Positions 16,042 to 24,131 of a stretch of DNA of 64,000 nt are shown one piece after another. Within the stretch, counting starts at the first letter, position 1, and the number at the start of each line of letters is the position of its first letter. Position numbers and translations under genes: made by a program. A model generated the notes under the pieces. That model had not been told where the DNA came from. It saw only the letters and a list, made by a program, of their open reading frames with translations, and ran no database searches. This stretch comes from Asanoa hainanensis (GTDB lineage: Bacteria; Actinomycetota; Actinomycetes; Mycobacteriales; Micromonosporaceae): NCBI RefSeq assembly GCF_900188485.1, contig NZ_FZPH01000004.1, positions 5,304 through 69,303 on the forward strand. Direction: 5' to 3'.

Positions 16042-16064
16042 ACGGGACAGCTACCCGTCCCGTA
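16041..16064 (-). terminator. hairpin between lipoprotein gene and small membrane gene
   Basis: An 8-bp perfect stem (TACGGGAC at 16041-16048 with GTCCCGTA at 16057-16064) closes an 8-nt loop, 6 nt downstream of the lipoprotein gene stop. It includes the first base of the next gene's ATG and covers the region where its ribosome site would be. It has no T-run. It may weaken transcription or mask translation initiation of the small gene. Confidence 0.45.
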
Positions 16065-16070
16065 CCGGGG

Positions 16071-17321
16071 CTAACCCGGCGGCGGCGCAAATCGGAACAC
16101 GTTGCCCCCGAGGTCGTCGCTGACCAGCAGCGAGCCGTCGGCGAGCAGGGCGATGTCGACCGGCCGCGCCCACGGTGACTCCGCGCCGAGGAAGCCGGTG
16201 GCCAGGTCGTGCTGGTCGCCCGGGCGGCCGTCCACCCACGGGAAGTTGATCACCTTGTAGCCGGTCGGCTCGCTGCGGTTCCACGATCCGTGCAGGGCGA
16301 TCACCGCGCCCAGGTCCGGCACGAAGGTCAGCCCGAGCGGTGCCGAGTGGGCCTGGATGCCGACGTCGACCGGGGTCGCCGTCGCGCAGTCGGCCGCCGC
16401 GCCGTCGCGGTTGAGCTCGTGGTCGCGCTGGAAGGGCATGTCGCGCAGGCCGCCGTCCGGGTTCGGGTTGCAGAACGGCCAGCCGTAGAAGCCGCCCTGC
16501 CTGACCTTGATGAACTCCTCGGGCGGGTGGTTGTCGACGTACGCGGTGTCCTTGCGGCCCGTGGCGGGATCGATGATGTTGTCGCGGTTGTTGACCACGA
16601 CCCAGAGGTCGTGCGTGCCGGGCGCGATCGCCAACCCCTCGGCGTTCCGCAAGCCCTTTGCCACCAACGCTTTCCCGGCGTTGTGGCCGGCGGCGTCCCA
16701 GCGGTAGACAGCGCCGCGGATCGGATCGCTACGAGTGTCGGACGCGCAGGCGTTGCAGGTCGACGCGATCGAGACGTAGAGGGTGTCGCCGTCCACCGCG
16801 ATGTTCTTGAGCACGTGGCCGTACTTGCCACCGAGTTCCGGCAGGCTGTCGTCGGGCAGGCCGTCGACGATCACCTCGGCGGCACCGGCGGTGGCGGCGC
16901 CGGCCACGTAGGGATAGCGGACCACCCGGTCGACCGCGGACACGTAGATCCACTGCCGCCCGCCGACGGTGGCGAGCACCAGGTCGTGCGGGCGGTCCAG
17001 ACCGGACAGGAAGGTGGCCGGCTCTCCCCCACCGGCCGGGACCCGGGTCACCTGGCCGACCGACGGCTGGGAGACGAGCACGGCGCCGTCCGGCAGCGCG
17101 AGCAGGAAGCGAGCGTTGGACACCCGCGCGTACACGGCCGCGGTCCAGCCCTTGGGCAGGTTGACCGTGTGGTCGGCGCCCTCGATCGGCACCGGGGCCA
17201 GGCCGGTGCCGGGCGAGACGTTGCCGGTCGGCGCCAGCTCGGGCGGCGCCGGGGCCTTGGTGCAGCCGGCCAGCAGGGTGGCCAGCAATGCGAGCAGGGC
17301 TAAGGGTCCGGCCGGGCGCAT
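16071..17321 (-). CDS. PQQ-type sugar (sorbosone) dehydrogenase-like lipoprotein
   Basis: The 416-residue protein has a lipoprotein signal ending LLATLLAGC with the lipidated cysteine at position 20. The mature part is a soluble glucose/sorbosone dehydrogenase-like beta-propeller. Typical strands include GWTAAVYARVSNARFLLALP, LDRPHDLVLA, GLRNAEGLAIAPGTHDLWVV, and the late PLGLTFVPDLGAVIALHGSW followed by RPVDIALLADGSLLVSDDLG. Such proteins sit on the outer face of the membrane and oxidise sugars if PQQ is bound. No pqq biosynthesis genes are in the window, and many homologues lack proven activity. The gene has its own promoter-like TTGACA/TAGGTT and a leaderless start. Confidence 0.88.
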   Translation of the reverse strand: MRPAGPLALLALLATLLAGCTKAPAPPELAPTGNVSPGTGLAPVPIEGADHTVNLPKGWTAAVYARVSNARFLLALPDGAVLVSQPSVGQVTRVPAGGGEPATFLSGLDRPHDLVLATVGGRQWIYVSAVDRVVRYPYVAGAATAGAAEVIVDGLPDDSLPELGGKYGHVLKNIAVDGDTLYVSIASTCNACASDTRSDPIRGAVYRWDAAGHNAGKALVAKGLRNAEGLAIAPGTHDLWVVVNNRDNIIDPATGRKDTAYVDNHPPEEFIKVRQGGFYGWPFCNPNPDGGLRDMPFQRDHELNRDGAAADCATATPVDVGIQAHSAPLGLTFVPDLGAVIALHGSWNRSEPTGYKVINFPWVDGRPGDQHDLATGFLGAESPWARPVDIALLADGSLLVSDDLGGNVFRFAPPPG

Positions 17322-17327
17322 GGTTGC

Positions 17328-17359
17328 AACCTACCCGGCCGGACCCTCAACTCTGTCAA
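17328..17359 (-). promoter_or_regulatory. promoter of the sorbosone dehydrogenase-like gene
   Basis: On the minus strand a perfect -35 TTGACA (17354-17359) and a -10 TAGGTT (17328-17333) are separated by 20 bp, longer than the optimum. The -10 ends 6 nt before the ATG at 17321, implying a leaderless transcript. The -35 overlaps the stop codon of the DUF1707 gene. Confidence 0.55.
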
Positions 17360-17865
17360 TGCCCGTAGCGGCCGTGTCCGTACCAGTCGCGCCGCCCCCG
17401 CCAGTCGCCACGACCCTGCACGTCGCCCCGCGAGTACCAGTCACCACGGTTGGAGCGGGCGTAGTACGCGCGCCTCCCCCAACTGGCCCAGTGCAGGAAG
17501 AACAGCAGGACGATCAACGGGAAGACGGGGAAGAACAGCGCACCGTTGGCGATGAACAACGCGGCGAAGAGCACCCCGATGGCGGCCAGGACGCCCGCCC
17601 GGCGGCGCACGAACATCCGCATCTCGGCCTTGGCCTGCGCCTGCGCCTCGGGCGAGCGCGCGAGCGCCGCGCGGCCGCCGTCGGGCAGATCCGCCGTCAG
17701 CGGTCCGAGCTCGTCGCGGTACGTCGCGCCGTACGCCGCTGCCAGCCGCTTCTCGCCCTCGTCGAGGTTGAGCCGCCCCTCGGTCATGGCGGCACGCAGG
17801 ATGGTCGCGATCTGTTCGCGTTCGGCGTCCGAGGCTCGAAGCCGCGGGCCTGTTGGCGTGGTCAT
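17356..17865 (-). CDS. DUF1707 (SHOCT-like) membrane protein
   Basis: The 169-residue protein starts with the DUF1707 domain: LRASDAEREQIATILRAAMT, then EGRLNLDEGEKRLAAAYGAT and YRDELGPLTADLP (about 9-61). Two membrane helices follow (about 93-130), rich in F/L/I around GVLFAALFIANGALFFP and FPLIVLLFFLHWASWG. The C-terminal 30 residues are an unusual GDW/RGRG repeat (RGDWYSRGDVQGRGDWRGRR and DWYGHGRYGH). The N-terminal domain is common in actinobacteria, often near signalling genes, with unknown function. GGAGGG lies before the ATG. The divergent neighbour is a NarL-type two-component system, 199 bp away. Confidence 0.88.
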   Translation of the reverse strand: MTTPTGPRLRASDAEREQIATILRAAMTEGRLNLDEGEKRLAAAYGATYRDELGPLTADLPDGGRAALARSPEAQAQAKAEMRMFVRRRAGVLAAIGVLFAALFIANGALFFPVFPLIVLLFFLHWASWGRRAYYARSNRGDWYSRGDVQGRGDWRGRRDWYGHGRYGH

Positions 17866-18027
17866 GGCTCCCTCCGCTCATGTCGACCTCCTACAAGACT
17901 GCTCCTTTCCGCGACAGATTGCCTGCGGCCTGTGACGGCTATCCCGCTACCACGCAGGGAGTACACGGATGTGGCGCATGTGGCGTCAATACTCCCCACG
18001 CGGTACGCCGGGCGGGTCCGGCGGCGG

Positions 18028-18057
18028 ATGACCCGGGTGTGTTCCGTGCCCTACCGT
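18028..18057 (+). promoter_or_regulatory. promoter of the two-component operon
   Basis: ATGACC (18028-18033), 18 bp, then TACCGT (18052-18057), 7 nt before the ATG at 18065 with no Shine-Dalgarno. A leaderless start is likely. Further upstream an imperfectly spaced inverted repeat GGGAGTA (17957-17963) / TACTCCC (17990-17996) encloses two tandem ATGTGGCG units (17969-17986), a possible regulator site. Confidence 0.5.
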
Positions 18058-18064
18058 CGGTGCC

Positions 18065-19270
18065 ATGGAGGACGCCTGGCCTCGCGCGCCCTGGGTGCGA
18101 CCCGGGAGCGAGCGACGGTACGGGCGGCACGGCGCCGGCCTGGCCACGCTGCTCTCTCTGGTGCAGGTGATCGGCGCCGAGGCGGCGGCCCGCGACGTCG
18201 GCGCCGAGCTCGGCTACGCGCGGGCGGCCCCGCTCCTCGTCGCCTCGGTCGCGCTCGCCTGGCGGCGCCGCGCCCCGCTGCCGGTGCTCGCGGTCGTGCT
18301 CACCGCCACCCTCGGGTACGCGTTCTCCGGCCACCCCTACGGCCCCTTCTTCCTGGCCGCCACGGCCGCCTACTTCTCCGCGGTGGCGCAGGGCCGGCGG
18401 ACACCGGCGCTGGTGCTGTCGACAGTGGCCGTGACCGCGTACCTCTCGGGTGGCTGGTGGTTCCGAAGTGCGCTCGGCGTGCCGGACGTGTCGGCCGTGA
18501 CGCACCGGGACGCCGTGGTCGCCGGTGCCTGGCTCGTCGCCGTGCTCGCGGCCGGCGAGTTCAGCCGGGGGCACCGCGCCCAGCGCGCCGCGCTCGCCCG
18601 GATGCGGGCCGAACAGCGGCGGATACAAGAGGAACAGGAGCGGCGGCAGGCCAGCGAGGAGCGACTGCGGATCGCCCGCGAGCTGCACGACGTGCTCGGC
18701 CACCACCTGTCTTTGATCAACGTGCAGGCCGGGGTCGGGCTGCACCTGATCGACCAGCGGCCCGAGCAGGCCCGGGAGGCGCTCGCGGTGATCAAATCGG
18801 CGAGCGCGGAGGCGCTGCGCGAGGTCCGATCGGTGCTGGCCGCGCTGCGACCGGCCGAGGAGGCGGCGCCGCGCACACCGGCGCCGGGGCTCTCCCGGCT
18901 GGGCGAGTTGACCTCGGGCGCCGGGTTCCCGGTCGGCACGGCGGTGACCGGGGTCGTCCGGCCGCTGCCCGCCGAGGTCGACCGGGCGGCGTTCCGGATC
19001 GTGCAGGAGGCGCTGACCAACGTGCGCCGGCACGCCGGTCTGGGTGCGTCGGCCACGGTGTCGGTGGTCTACGAGCCGGGTCAGGTCACGGTGCGCGTCT
19101 CGGACGACGGCGCTCTGTCCGGCCCGGCCGCGGAGGGTGGCAACGGCATCGCCGGCATGCGGGCCCGGGCGGTCGCGCTGGGCGGCACGCTCACCGCCGG
19201 CCCGGACCCCGAGGGCAGCGGTTGGCGGGTCGAGGCGGTCCTGCCCGAGACGGGAGAATCCGACCGATGA
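18065..19270 (+). CDS. NarL-type sensor histidine kinase
   Basis: The 401-residue kinase has four to five N-terminal membrane helices (about residues 20-165) with hardly any extracellular domain. A cytoplasmic linker helix rich in Glu/Arg/Gln follows, then the HisKA_3 dimerisation domain with RIARELHDVLGHHLSLINVQ. The phosphorylated histidine is residue 208. The HATPase domain shows VQEALTNVRRHA (N-box), VRVSDDGA (G1) and GGNGIAGMRARAVALGGTL (G2). Short-loop NarL-type kinases usually sense membrane or intramembrane signals. It is translationally coupled (ATGA) to its response regulator. The trigger is unknown. Confidence 0.93.
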   Translation: MEDAWPRAPWVRPGSERRYGRHGAGLATLLSLVQVIGAEAAARDVGAELGYARAAPLLVASVALAWRRRAPLPVLAVVLTATLGYAFSGHPYGPFFLAATAAYFSAVAQGRRTPALVLSTVAVTAYLSGGWWFRSALGVPDVSAVTHRDAVVAGAWLVAVLAAGEFSRGHRAQRAALARMRAEQRRIQEEQERRQASEERLRIARELHDVLGHHLSLINVQAGVGLHLIDQRPEQAREALAVIKSASAEALREVRSVLAALRPAEEAAPRTPAPGLSRLGELTSGAGFPVGTAVTGVVRPLPAEVDRAAFRIVQEALTNVRRHAGLGASATVSVVYEPGQVTVRVSDDGALSGPAAEGGNGIAGMRARAVALGGTLTAGPDPEGSGWRVEAVLPETGESDR

Positions 19271-19935
19271 TCAGCGTGCTGCTGGCGGACGACCAGGCCC
19301 TCGTACGCGCCGGCTTCCGTGCCCTGCTCGACGCGGAGGCCGACATCACCGTGGTGGCCGAGGCCGGTGACGGCCTGGCGGCGGTGCGGGCCGCGGCGAC
19401 CAGTCGGCCCGACGTGGTGCTGATGGACATCCGGATGCCGGGCGTCGACGGCCTGGAGGCCACCCGGCGGATCACCACCGACCCGGCGCTGGCGGCCACC
19501 CGGATCGTCATCCTGACCACGTTCGAGCTCGACGAGTACCTGTTCGAGGCGCTCCGGGTCGGCGCGTCCGGCTTCCTGGTCAAGGACACCGAGCCGGTCG
19601 AGCTGATCCGCGGCGTGCGCGCGGTGGCGGCCGGCGACGCGCTGCTCTCGCCCGGCGTGACCCGGCGGCTGATCGCCGAGTTCGCGTCCCGGGACCGCCG
19701 GGCGGTGCCGCCGCTGCCGCCGGCCGACCAGCTCACCGACCGGGAGCGGGAGGTGGTCGCGCTGGTCGGTGCCGGCCTGTCCAACGACGAGATCGCGGCC
19801 CACCTGGTGGTCAGCCCGGCCACCGCCAAGACCCACGTCAGCCGGGCGATGGTCAAGCTCTCCGCCCGCGACCGCGCGCAGCTGGTCGTCTACGCCTACG
19901 AGGCTGGCCTCGTCCGACCATCGTGGACGGACTAG
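19267..19935 (+). CDS. NarL/LuxR-type response regulator
   Basis: The 222-residue protein has a receiver domain with acidic pocket LLADDQ, the phosphoryl-accepting Asp54 in VVLMDIRMPG, and the conserved Lys in GASGFLVKDTEPVEL. After a short linker comes a LuxR-type helix-turn-helix: LTDREREVVALVGAGLSNDE, IAAHLVVSPATAKTHVSRAM and VKLSARDRAQLVVYAYEAGL. It is the partner of the kinase gene that overlaps it by 4 bp. The target genes are unknown. Its 3' end overlaps the convergent EcsC gene by 4 bp. Confidence 0.95.
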   Translation: MISVLLADDQALVRAGFRALLDAEADITVVAEAGDGLAAVRAAATSRPDVVLMDIRMPGVDGLEATRRITTDPALAATRIVILTTFELDEYLFEALRVGASGFLVKDTEPVELIRGVRAVAAGDALLSPGVTRRLIAEFASRDRRAVPPLPPADQLTDREREVVALVGAGLSNDEIAAHLVVSPATAKTHVSRAMVKLSARDRAQLVVYAYEAGLVRPSWTD

Positions 19936-20687
19936 CCCTGCCGCGGCCCCGGTAGTTGGGGCGGGTCCGACCAGTACGCGGCGCGCGGCCGGTAGAGCTC
20001 GGTCGCCCGGCGGGCCAGGTCGGTGGTGGCCGACGAGTTGGCCCACGTGCCCAGGATGATCGCCGCGCCCGGCACGATCTTCGCGAAGATCCGCTTGGCC
20101 GCCCGGATGCCGGCCATCTGGGCCAGCTTGACCCCGAGCTTGACCAGCACCCGGTGCATGGGTGTGCCGTTGCCGCGCAGCAGCGCGCCCGCCCGCTCCC
20201 GGCCGGCCGCGACGCCGAGGGCGAGCCGGGCGGTCTCGGCGACCTTGTGGACCTTCTGCAACACCAGCAGGTCGGTGGCCCGCTCCGGTTCGCGCGGGTC
20301 GACGCCGTACGCGGCCGCCACGTGCAGCACCATCCGGGCCTGGTTCCAGGCGAGCACGCCGACGTCGAGCACGGCGCCCGCGATGCCGGTCGCGCCCGAG
20401 ACGGCGCCGGAGAGCCGAGCCAGGTTGACGAAGCGCTTCACGGCGAGGTCGGCCAGCGCGTCGGGCGGGATGCCAGGCCGCTGCGCGCGGGTGCGCTCCT
20501 GCCACGCGTGTGCCTCGGGGCCGAGCCGGCGCACCGCCTCCAGGGCGAGGTGCTCCGGCGCGTACTGCGGATCGGCCTTCATCTTCTCCCACAGGCCGGC
20601 CGGTGGCGCGGTGGCGCCGTCGACCTCCGGAGCGGGCGTTGGCGGCATGGGGGGCGGGGTGTCGGCACCCGTCTCTGGGTGGGTCAC
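19932..20687 (-). CDS. EcsC family protein
   Basis: This 251-residue protein has a proline-rich, disordered first 30 residues, then an alpha-helical EcsC-like domain. Recognisable parts are FVNLARLSGAVSGATGIAGA, VLAWNQARMVLHVAAAYGVD, a leucine-rich LGVAAGRERAGALLRG, and a C-terminal amphipathic segment RAAKRIFAKIVPGAAIILGT before NSSATTDLARRATELYR. EcsC was named from the B. subtilis ecs ABC transporter operon, but the biochemical role is unknown. No transporter is adjacent here. The GTG start follows GGAGG. The domain's hydrophobic helices suggest membrane association rather than true spanning. Confidence 0.8.
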   Translation of the reverse strand: MTHPETGADTPPPMPPTPAPEVDGATAPPAGLWEKMKADPQYAPEHLALEAVRRLGPEAHAWQERTRAQRPGIPPDALADLAVKRFVNLARLSGAVSGATGIAGAVLDVGVLAWNQARMVLHVAAAYGVDPREPERATDLLVLQKVHKVAETARLALGVAAGRERAGALLRGNGTPMHRVLVKLGVKLAQMAGIRAAKRIFAKIVPGAAIILGTWANSSATTDLARRATELYRPRAAYWSDPPQLPGPRQG

Positions 20688-20863
20688 TGCGTCCTCCGGG
20701 GGGGGATTCGGGAAGGCACTCTTTGTACCCCAGTCGCACCACCGTCACGCCCAGGCTCGTCCGGCCGGTCGAGTCGGATACCCGTTCCGCGCTTCACCGG
20801 TCGGGCCGAAATGCGGTAGCGTGCCCGCCTGACTGACCGTGATCAAGAACCGTGAGGGCGCGC

Positions 20864-21721
20864 ATGTCCACGGCCGGCGAGGAACCCGGCGAGCTGCGGA
20901 TCGGCGGCTGGCTGCCACCGACGGAGCTCTCCGCGAACGCTGACGACAACCAGGTCACCCAGCTGATCCCGGCCGTGCCGGCGCAACCGCGGCACGGCTC
21001 CGTGATCGGCGACGACGGTGGAGCACCGGTGTCCGGCCTGCGCCGGCCGGGCCGACGCGCGATGCTCGCCGTCGTGGCCTCGGTGACGACGATCGCGGTG
21101 GCGGCCGGCGTACCTCTGCTGATCTCGGCCATGGACCAGCCCGACCCGCCCAACCTGCTCGTGCTGCCCGCCCCGACCGCGTCGGCCGACCCCGACAGCA
21201 CGCCGAGCGAGCTGCCGACCGTCCGGCCGACCAAGCCGCCGGCCAGCCGGGGTGCGGTCCGGCCGCCGGAACACGCGCCGACGTCGCCCGCGAAGTCGAC
21301 CAAGGGGTCGACCCAGCAGGCCAGCGCCGGCCGGTCGACGACCCAGTCGCTGGAGGCCGAGGCCGCCGATCTCGACGGCTGGGCCCGGACGCGCCATGTC
21401 GACTCCGCCTCTGGCGGCCGGGTGGTCACGGGGGTCGGCTACCGCCGCGGCGAGCTGACCTTCCGTGGCCTGAACGCGCCGCGGGCCGGCCAGTACGACC
21501 TGGTCATCTACTACGTGGCCGACGACAGCCGCCGCGCCTCGATCGAGGTCAACGGCCAGTCCGTCGGGCGGTTCGACTTCCCGTCCACGGGCAGCTGGGA
21601 CTCGGTGAAAACGATGACGGTCCGGCTGCCGTTGGCAGCCGGACCGAACACCGTCGAACTCTCCAACTCGGATGGCTGGGCGCCGGACTTCGACCGGATC
21701 GCCCTCACCACCACCAGCTGA
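20864..21721 (+). CDS. membrane-anchored surface protein with C-terminal CBM6/35-like domain
   Basis: The 285-residue protein has a cytoplasmic N-terminus of about 60 residues, one membrane helix AMLAVVASVTTIAVAAGVPL, an extracellular Pro/Thr/Ser-rich linker of about 90 residues, and a C-terminal domain of about 120 residues. That domain begins QSLEAEAADLDG and continues with YRRGELTFRGLNAPRAGQYD, DSRRASIEVNGQS and GPNTVELSNSDGWAPDFDRI. Those are signature strands of the CBM6/CBM35 jelly-roll that binds sugars. The ATG at 20864 is preferred because GAGGG precedes it; an in-frame GTG at 20852 has no ribosome site. It probably binds wall or extracellular polysaccharide. Confidence 0.8.
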   Translation: MSTAGEEPGELRIGGWLPPTELSANADDNQVTQLIPAVPAQPRHGSVIGDDGGAPVSGLRRPGRRAMLAVVASVTTIAVAAGVPLLISAMDQPDPPNLLVLPAPTASADPDSTPSELPTVRPTKPPASRGAVRPPEHAPTSPAKSTKGSTQQASAGRSTTQSLEAEAADLDGWARTRHVDSASGGRVVTGVGYRRGELTFRGLNAPRAGQYDLVIYYVADDSRRASIEVNGQSVGRFDFPSTGSWDSVKTMTVRLPLAAGPNTVELSNSDGWAPDFDRIALTTTS

Positions 21722-21722
21722 A

Positions 21723-22796
21723 CTACTTCATCAGCGCGTCCACCACGGCGGTGGCGCGGTACTCGTGCTGGGCGTAGGCGTCCGGGAACGCCGACACCTG
21801 CACGGCCTGAGCGGCGGCCGTCAGCGGCATGTTCTGCCAGTTCGGCACGTTCTCGAGCGCGTCGAGGAAGGCACCCGCCGAGTACGACGGGGTCATCAGG
21901 TCCTTGACCGCGCCCCAGCCGGACGTCGAGCGCTGCTGGAACAGACCCACGGAGTCGTGGTCCGAGCCGCTGCCCTCGTGGTGGTAGTTCTCCGACTCCG
22001 GCACCGCGGTGCTGGCCAGGTTGAGCAGCTGGCTCTCCTGCATGGCCGTCGCGACCGCGATGACCGCGCCCCGCTCGCCCATGCCACGCTTCTCGGCGGC
22101 CTTGACGATCTGCAGAGCGTTGTTCATCTGGGTCTGGCTCAGGCCCATGACCGGCTTCGGCTGCACCGGGCGCACGGTCTTGGCCTTGTCGGCCTTCTTC
22201 GGAGCCACGGCCTTGTGCTCGGCCTTCGGCCGCTCGACGGACGGGACCGGCTTGTCGGCGCCCTTGGTGGCACCGCTGCCGTGACCGCCGCTGTTGCCGT
22301 GCTCCGTGCCGTGCCCGCCCGAGGTGGGAGGCGCGGTCGGGAACTGGCTGATCTCGGCCTTCTTGGCCGACTCGACCGCGGCGACCGCGGCGGTGGTGCT
22401 CTTGGTGTCGGTGTGGTTCTGGGTGGCAGCGGCCACGCCGCCGGCGGTGGCCACGCCGACCGCGGCCAGCATGCCGCCGGCGATCGCGATCCGCGCGGGG
22501 CCGCGCTCACCGAGGACGCTGCGCATCTTGTCGTACGCGGGCATGGCGGTCACGCGGTCGCGGGAAGCGGTCCACATGCCGGCGGCACGCTCGGCGTACG
22601 GGTTGGCCTTGATCGAGTCCGCCGTCCGGTTCAGCCGGTTCCGGGTCGAGTTGCTCATCTGCGAGGTCCGGAAGACCAGTCGCTCCTGAAGGCGGCGGGC
22701 GCCGGTCGGCCGGTCGATCGAGTCGTTGGTTTCGGGGGACCGGTCCGCGGGGGTAGCGGCGCCGGTCTCGGGCTCGAGGGTGTGGTCGTCACGCAT
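21723..22796 (-). CDS. membrane-anchored lysozyme/transglycosylase-like wall protein
   Basis: The 357-residue protein has about 105 N-terminal cytoplasmic residues, one membrane helix (IAIAGGMLAAVGVATAGGVA), an extracellular linker rich in Lys/Pro/Gly/His (about 130-220), and a C-terminal domain of about 130 residues. That domain reads IVKAAEKRGMGERGAVIAVA, then AMQESQLLNLASTAVPESEN and SVGLFQQRSTSGWG. The glutamate in AMQESQL followed by GLFQQR and a late AAQAVQVSAFPDAYAQHEY is the layout of goose-lysozyme/SLT-like folds. That suggests peptidoglycan cleavage, though the family is usually annotated as hypothetical. A TAGCCT hexamer 6 nt before the ATG implies a leaderless start, and a candidate Crp site lies upstream. 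Confidence 0.72.
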   Translation of the reverse strand: MRDDHTLEPETGAATPADRSPETNDSIDRPTGARRLQERLVFRTSQMSNSTRNRLNRTADSIKANPYAERAAGMWTASRDRVTAMPAYDKMRSVLGERGPARIAIAGGMLAAVGVATAGGVAAATQNHTDTKSTTAAVAAVESAKKAEISQFPTAPPTSGGHGTEHGNSGGHGSGATKGADKPVPSVERPKAEHKAVAPKKADKAKTVRPVQPKPVMGLSQTQMNNALQIVKAAEKRGMGERGAVIAVATAMQESQLLNLASTAVPESENYHHEGSGSDHDSVGLFQQRSTSGWGAVKDLMTPSYSAGAFLDALENVPNWQNMPLTAAAQAVQVSAFPDAYAQHEYRATAVVDALMK

Positions 22797-23210
22797 TGGA
22801 CGAGGCTAGGCAGGCCGACAGCCGATTACCCACTGTTATTTAGTGGCAGTTGCCACAAAAGCCGAATACCTAATCGGTCAGTCGATATCGGGCGCTCACG
22901 GTATGCACATAGCCTCGCGTAACCGGCAACTCGGAAAATAGCCAAATATGCGTAGCGGCCGGAGGTTCCGCCCTATTTTTACTCTACGTACGGTGACCCT
23001 TGGTGAGGCCCTCCGACCGGCCCCCAGACACCCTCCGGGGGTATCCCCCACACCCTCCGCACAGGGGTCAGTTGACTACTCTGCGTATAGAAATGGCCGA
23101 CAAACCAGGGGTCAGGCCTGCCTTCCGTCAGCCGCCGGTGGAATGCAGGAAGATGGACGCGTGGTTGCCCATACCGGTAACCCACCACAACTCAGGGAGG
23201 TAGGCCCGCG
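22797..23210. other. divergent intergenic region, 414 bp
   Basis: This region between the lysozyme-like gene and the PAC2 gene is clearly less GC-rich than its surroundings, especially 22830-22990. It holds the -10/Crp site of the minus-strand gene, a GGGGG-TAT-CCCCC hairpin at about 23036-23048, and a TATAG at 23086-23090 that may be a -10 for the PAC2 gene, whose leader would then be about 115 nt. I looked for a c-di-AMP or other riboswitch consensus on both strands and did not find one. No coding potential is evident. Confidence 0.6.
22803..22856 (-). promoter_or_regulatory. -10 element and candidate Crp site of the lysozyme-like gene
   Basis: The minus-strand -10 TAGCCT (22803-22808) ends 6 nt before the ATG. 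A perfect palindrome GTGGCAGTTGCCAC occupies 22843-22856. It fits the actinobacterial Crp pattern GTG-N6-GNCAC and lies about 53 bp upstream of the presumed transcription start. The -35 is not obvious, which is common for activator-dependent promoters. Confidence 0.5.
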
Positions 23211-24131
23211 GTGCTCGATCCGCACACGCTCTACGAGCTTTCCGGCGACCTGCCCGACATGGGCGAGCCGGTGCTGATCCAGACGCTGTCCGGCTTCGTC
23301 GACGCCGGCAACGCCACCCGGCTCGCCCGCGAACATCTCCTGGCCACGAGCGAGAGCCGCGTAGTCGCGACTTTCGACATCGACCAGCTGCTCGACTACC
23401 GGTCCCGGCGCCCCCCGATGGTCTTCATGGAGGACCACTGGGAGGAGTACGCCGATCCGGTGCTCGAGCTGCGCATGCTCCGCGACGACGCCGGCACTGC
23501 TTATCTCATGCTCGGCGGCCACGAGCCCGATCTGCACTGGGAACGGTTCACCAAGGCCGTGATGAGCCTGATCGACCGGTTCCGGGTCAGCACGACCATC
23601 GGCCTCAACTCGATCCCGATGGCCGTGCCGCACACCCGCCCGGCCGGCGTCACCGCCCACGCCACCCGGCGCGACCTGATCAGCGGCTACGAGCCCTGGC
23701 TCCAGCGGGTCCAGGTGCCCGGCAGCGTGGGCCACCTGCTGGAGTTCCGACTCGGGCAGGCGGGGCGCGACGCGATCGGTTTCGCCGCACACGTGCCGCA
23801 CTACGTCTCCCAGGCCGAATACCCGGCAGCGGCGGAAGTGCTGCTCTCCTCCGTCTCCCGCACCACCGGCCTCCTGCTGCCCACCGAGGGCCTGCGCACG
23901 GCGGCCGAGGCGGTCCGGGTCGACATCGACCGCCAGGTCGAGGAGACCAACGACGCGGCGGGCGTGGTCCAGGCGCTGGAGGAGCAGTACGACGCCTTCA
24001 ACCGCGGCCGGGCCAGCAACATGCTCGGCCAGCAGACCGGTCCCCTGCCCACCGCTGACGAGCTCGGAGCCGAGCTGGAGCGCTTCCTGGCCTCCCAGCC
24101 CCGCCCGGGCGACAACAACCCGGGGGCCTGA
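23211..24131 (+). CDS. PAC2 family protein
   Basis: The 306-residue protein belongs to the PAC2 (proteasome assembly chaperone 2-like) family. Typical segments are VLIQTLSGFVDAGNATRLAR at the start, ATFDIDQLLDYRSRRPPMVF, and VTAHATRRDLISGYEPWLQR in the middle. A C-terminal helical part follows (LRTAAEAVRVDIDRQVEETN). Actinobacterial members have been linked to the proteasome by fold only; the function here is unproven. The GTG start follows AGGGAGG by 8 nt. The stop overlaps the xthA start by one base, so the two are co-translated. The middle of the protein is acidic (EDHWEEYADPVLELRMLRDD). Confidence 0.92.
   Translation: MLDPHTLYELSGDLPDMGEPVLIQTLSGFVDAGNATRLAREHLLATSESRVVATFDIDQLLDYRSRRPPMVFMEDHWEEYADPVLELRMLRDDAGTAYLMLGGHEPDLHWERFTKAVMSLIDRFRVSTTIGLNSIPMAVPHTRPAGVTAHATRRDLISGYEPWLQRVQVPGSVGHLLEFRLGQAGRDAIGFAAHVPHYVSQAEYPAAAEVLLSSVSRTTGLLLPTEGLRTAAEAVRVDIDRQVEETNDAAGVVQALEEQYDAFNRGRASNMLGQQTGPLPTADELGAELERFLASQPRPGDNNPGA

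Noticed and set aside
22797-23210. Possible riboswitch upstream of the wall gene or PAC2 gene
   Set aside because: I compared it with remembered c-di-AMP, cobalamin and SAM consensus elements and found no match on either strand. The presumed -10 next to the ATG also leaves no leader for the wall gene.
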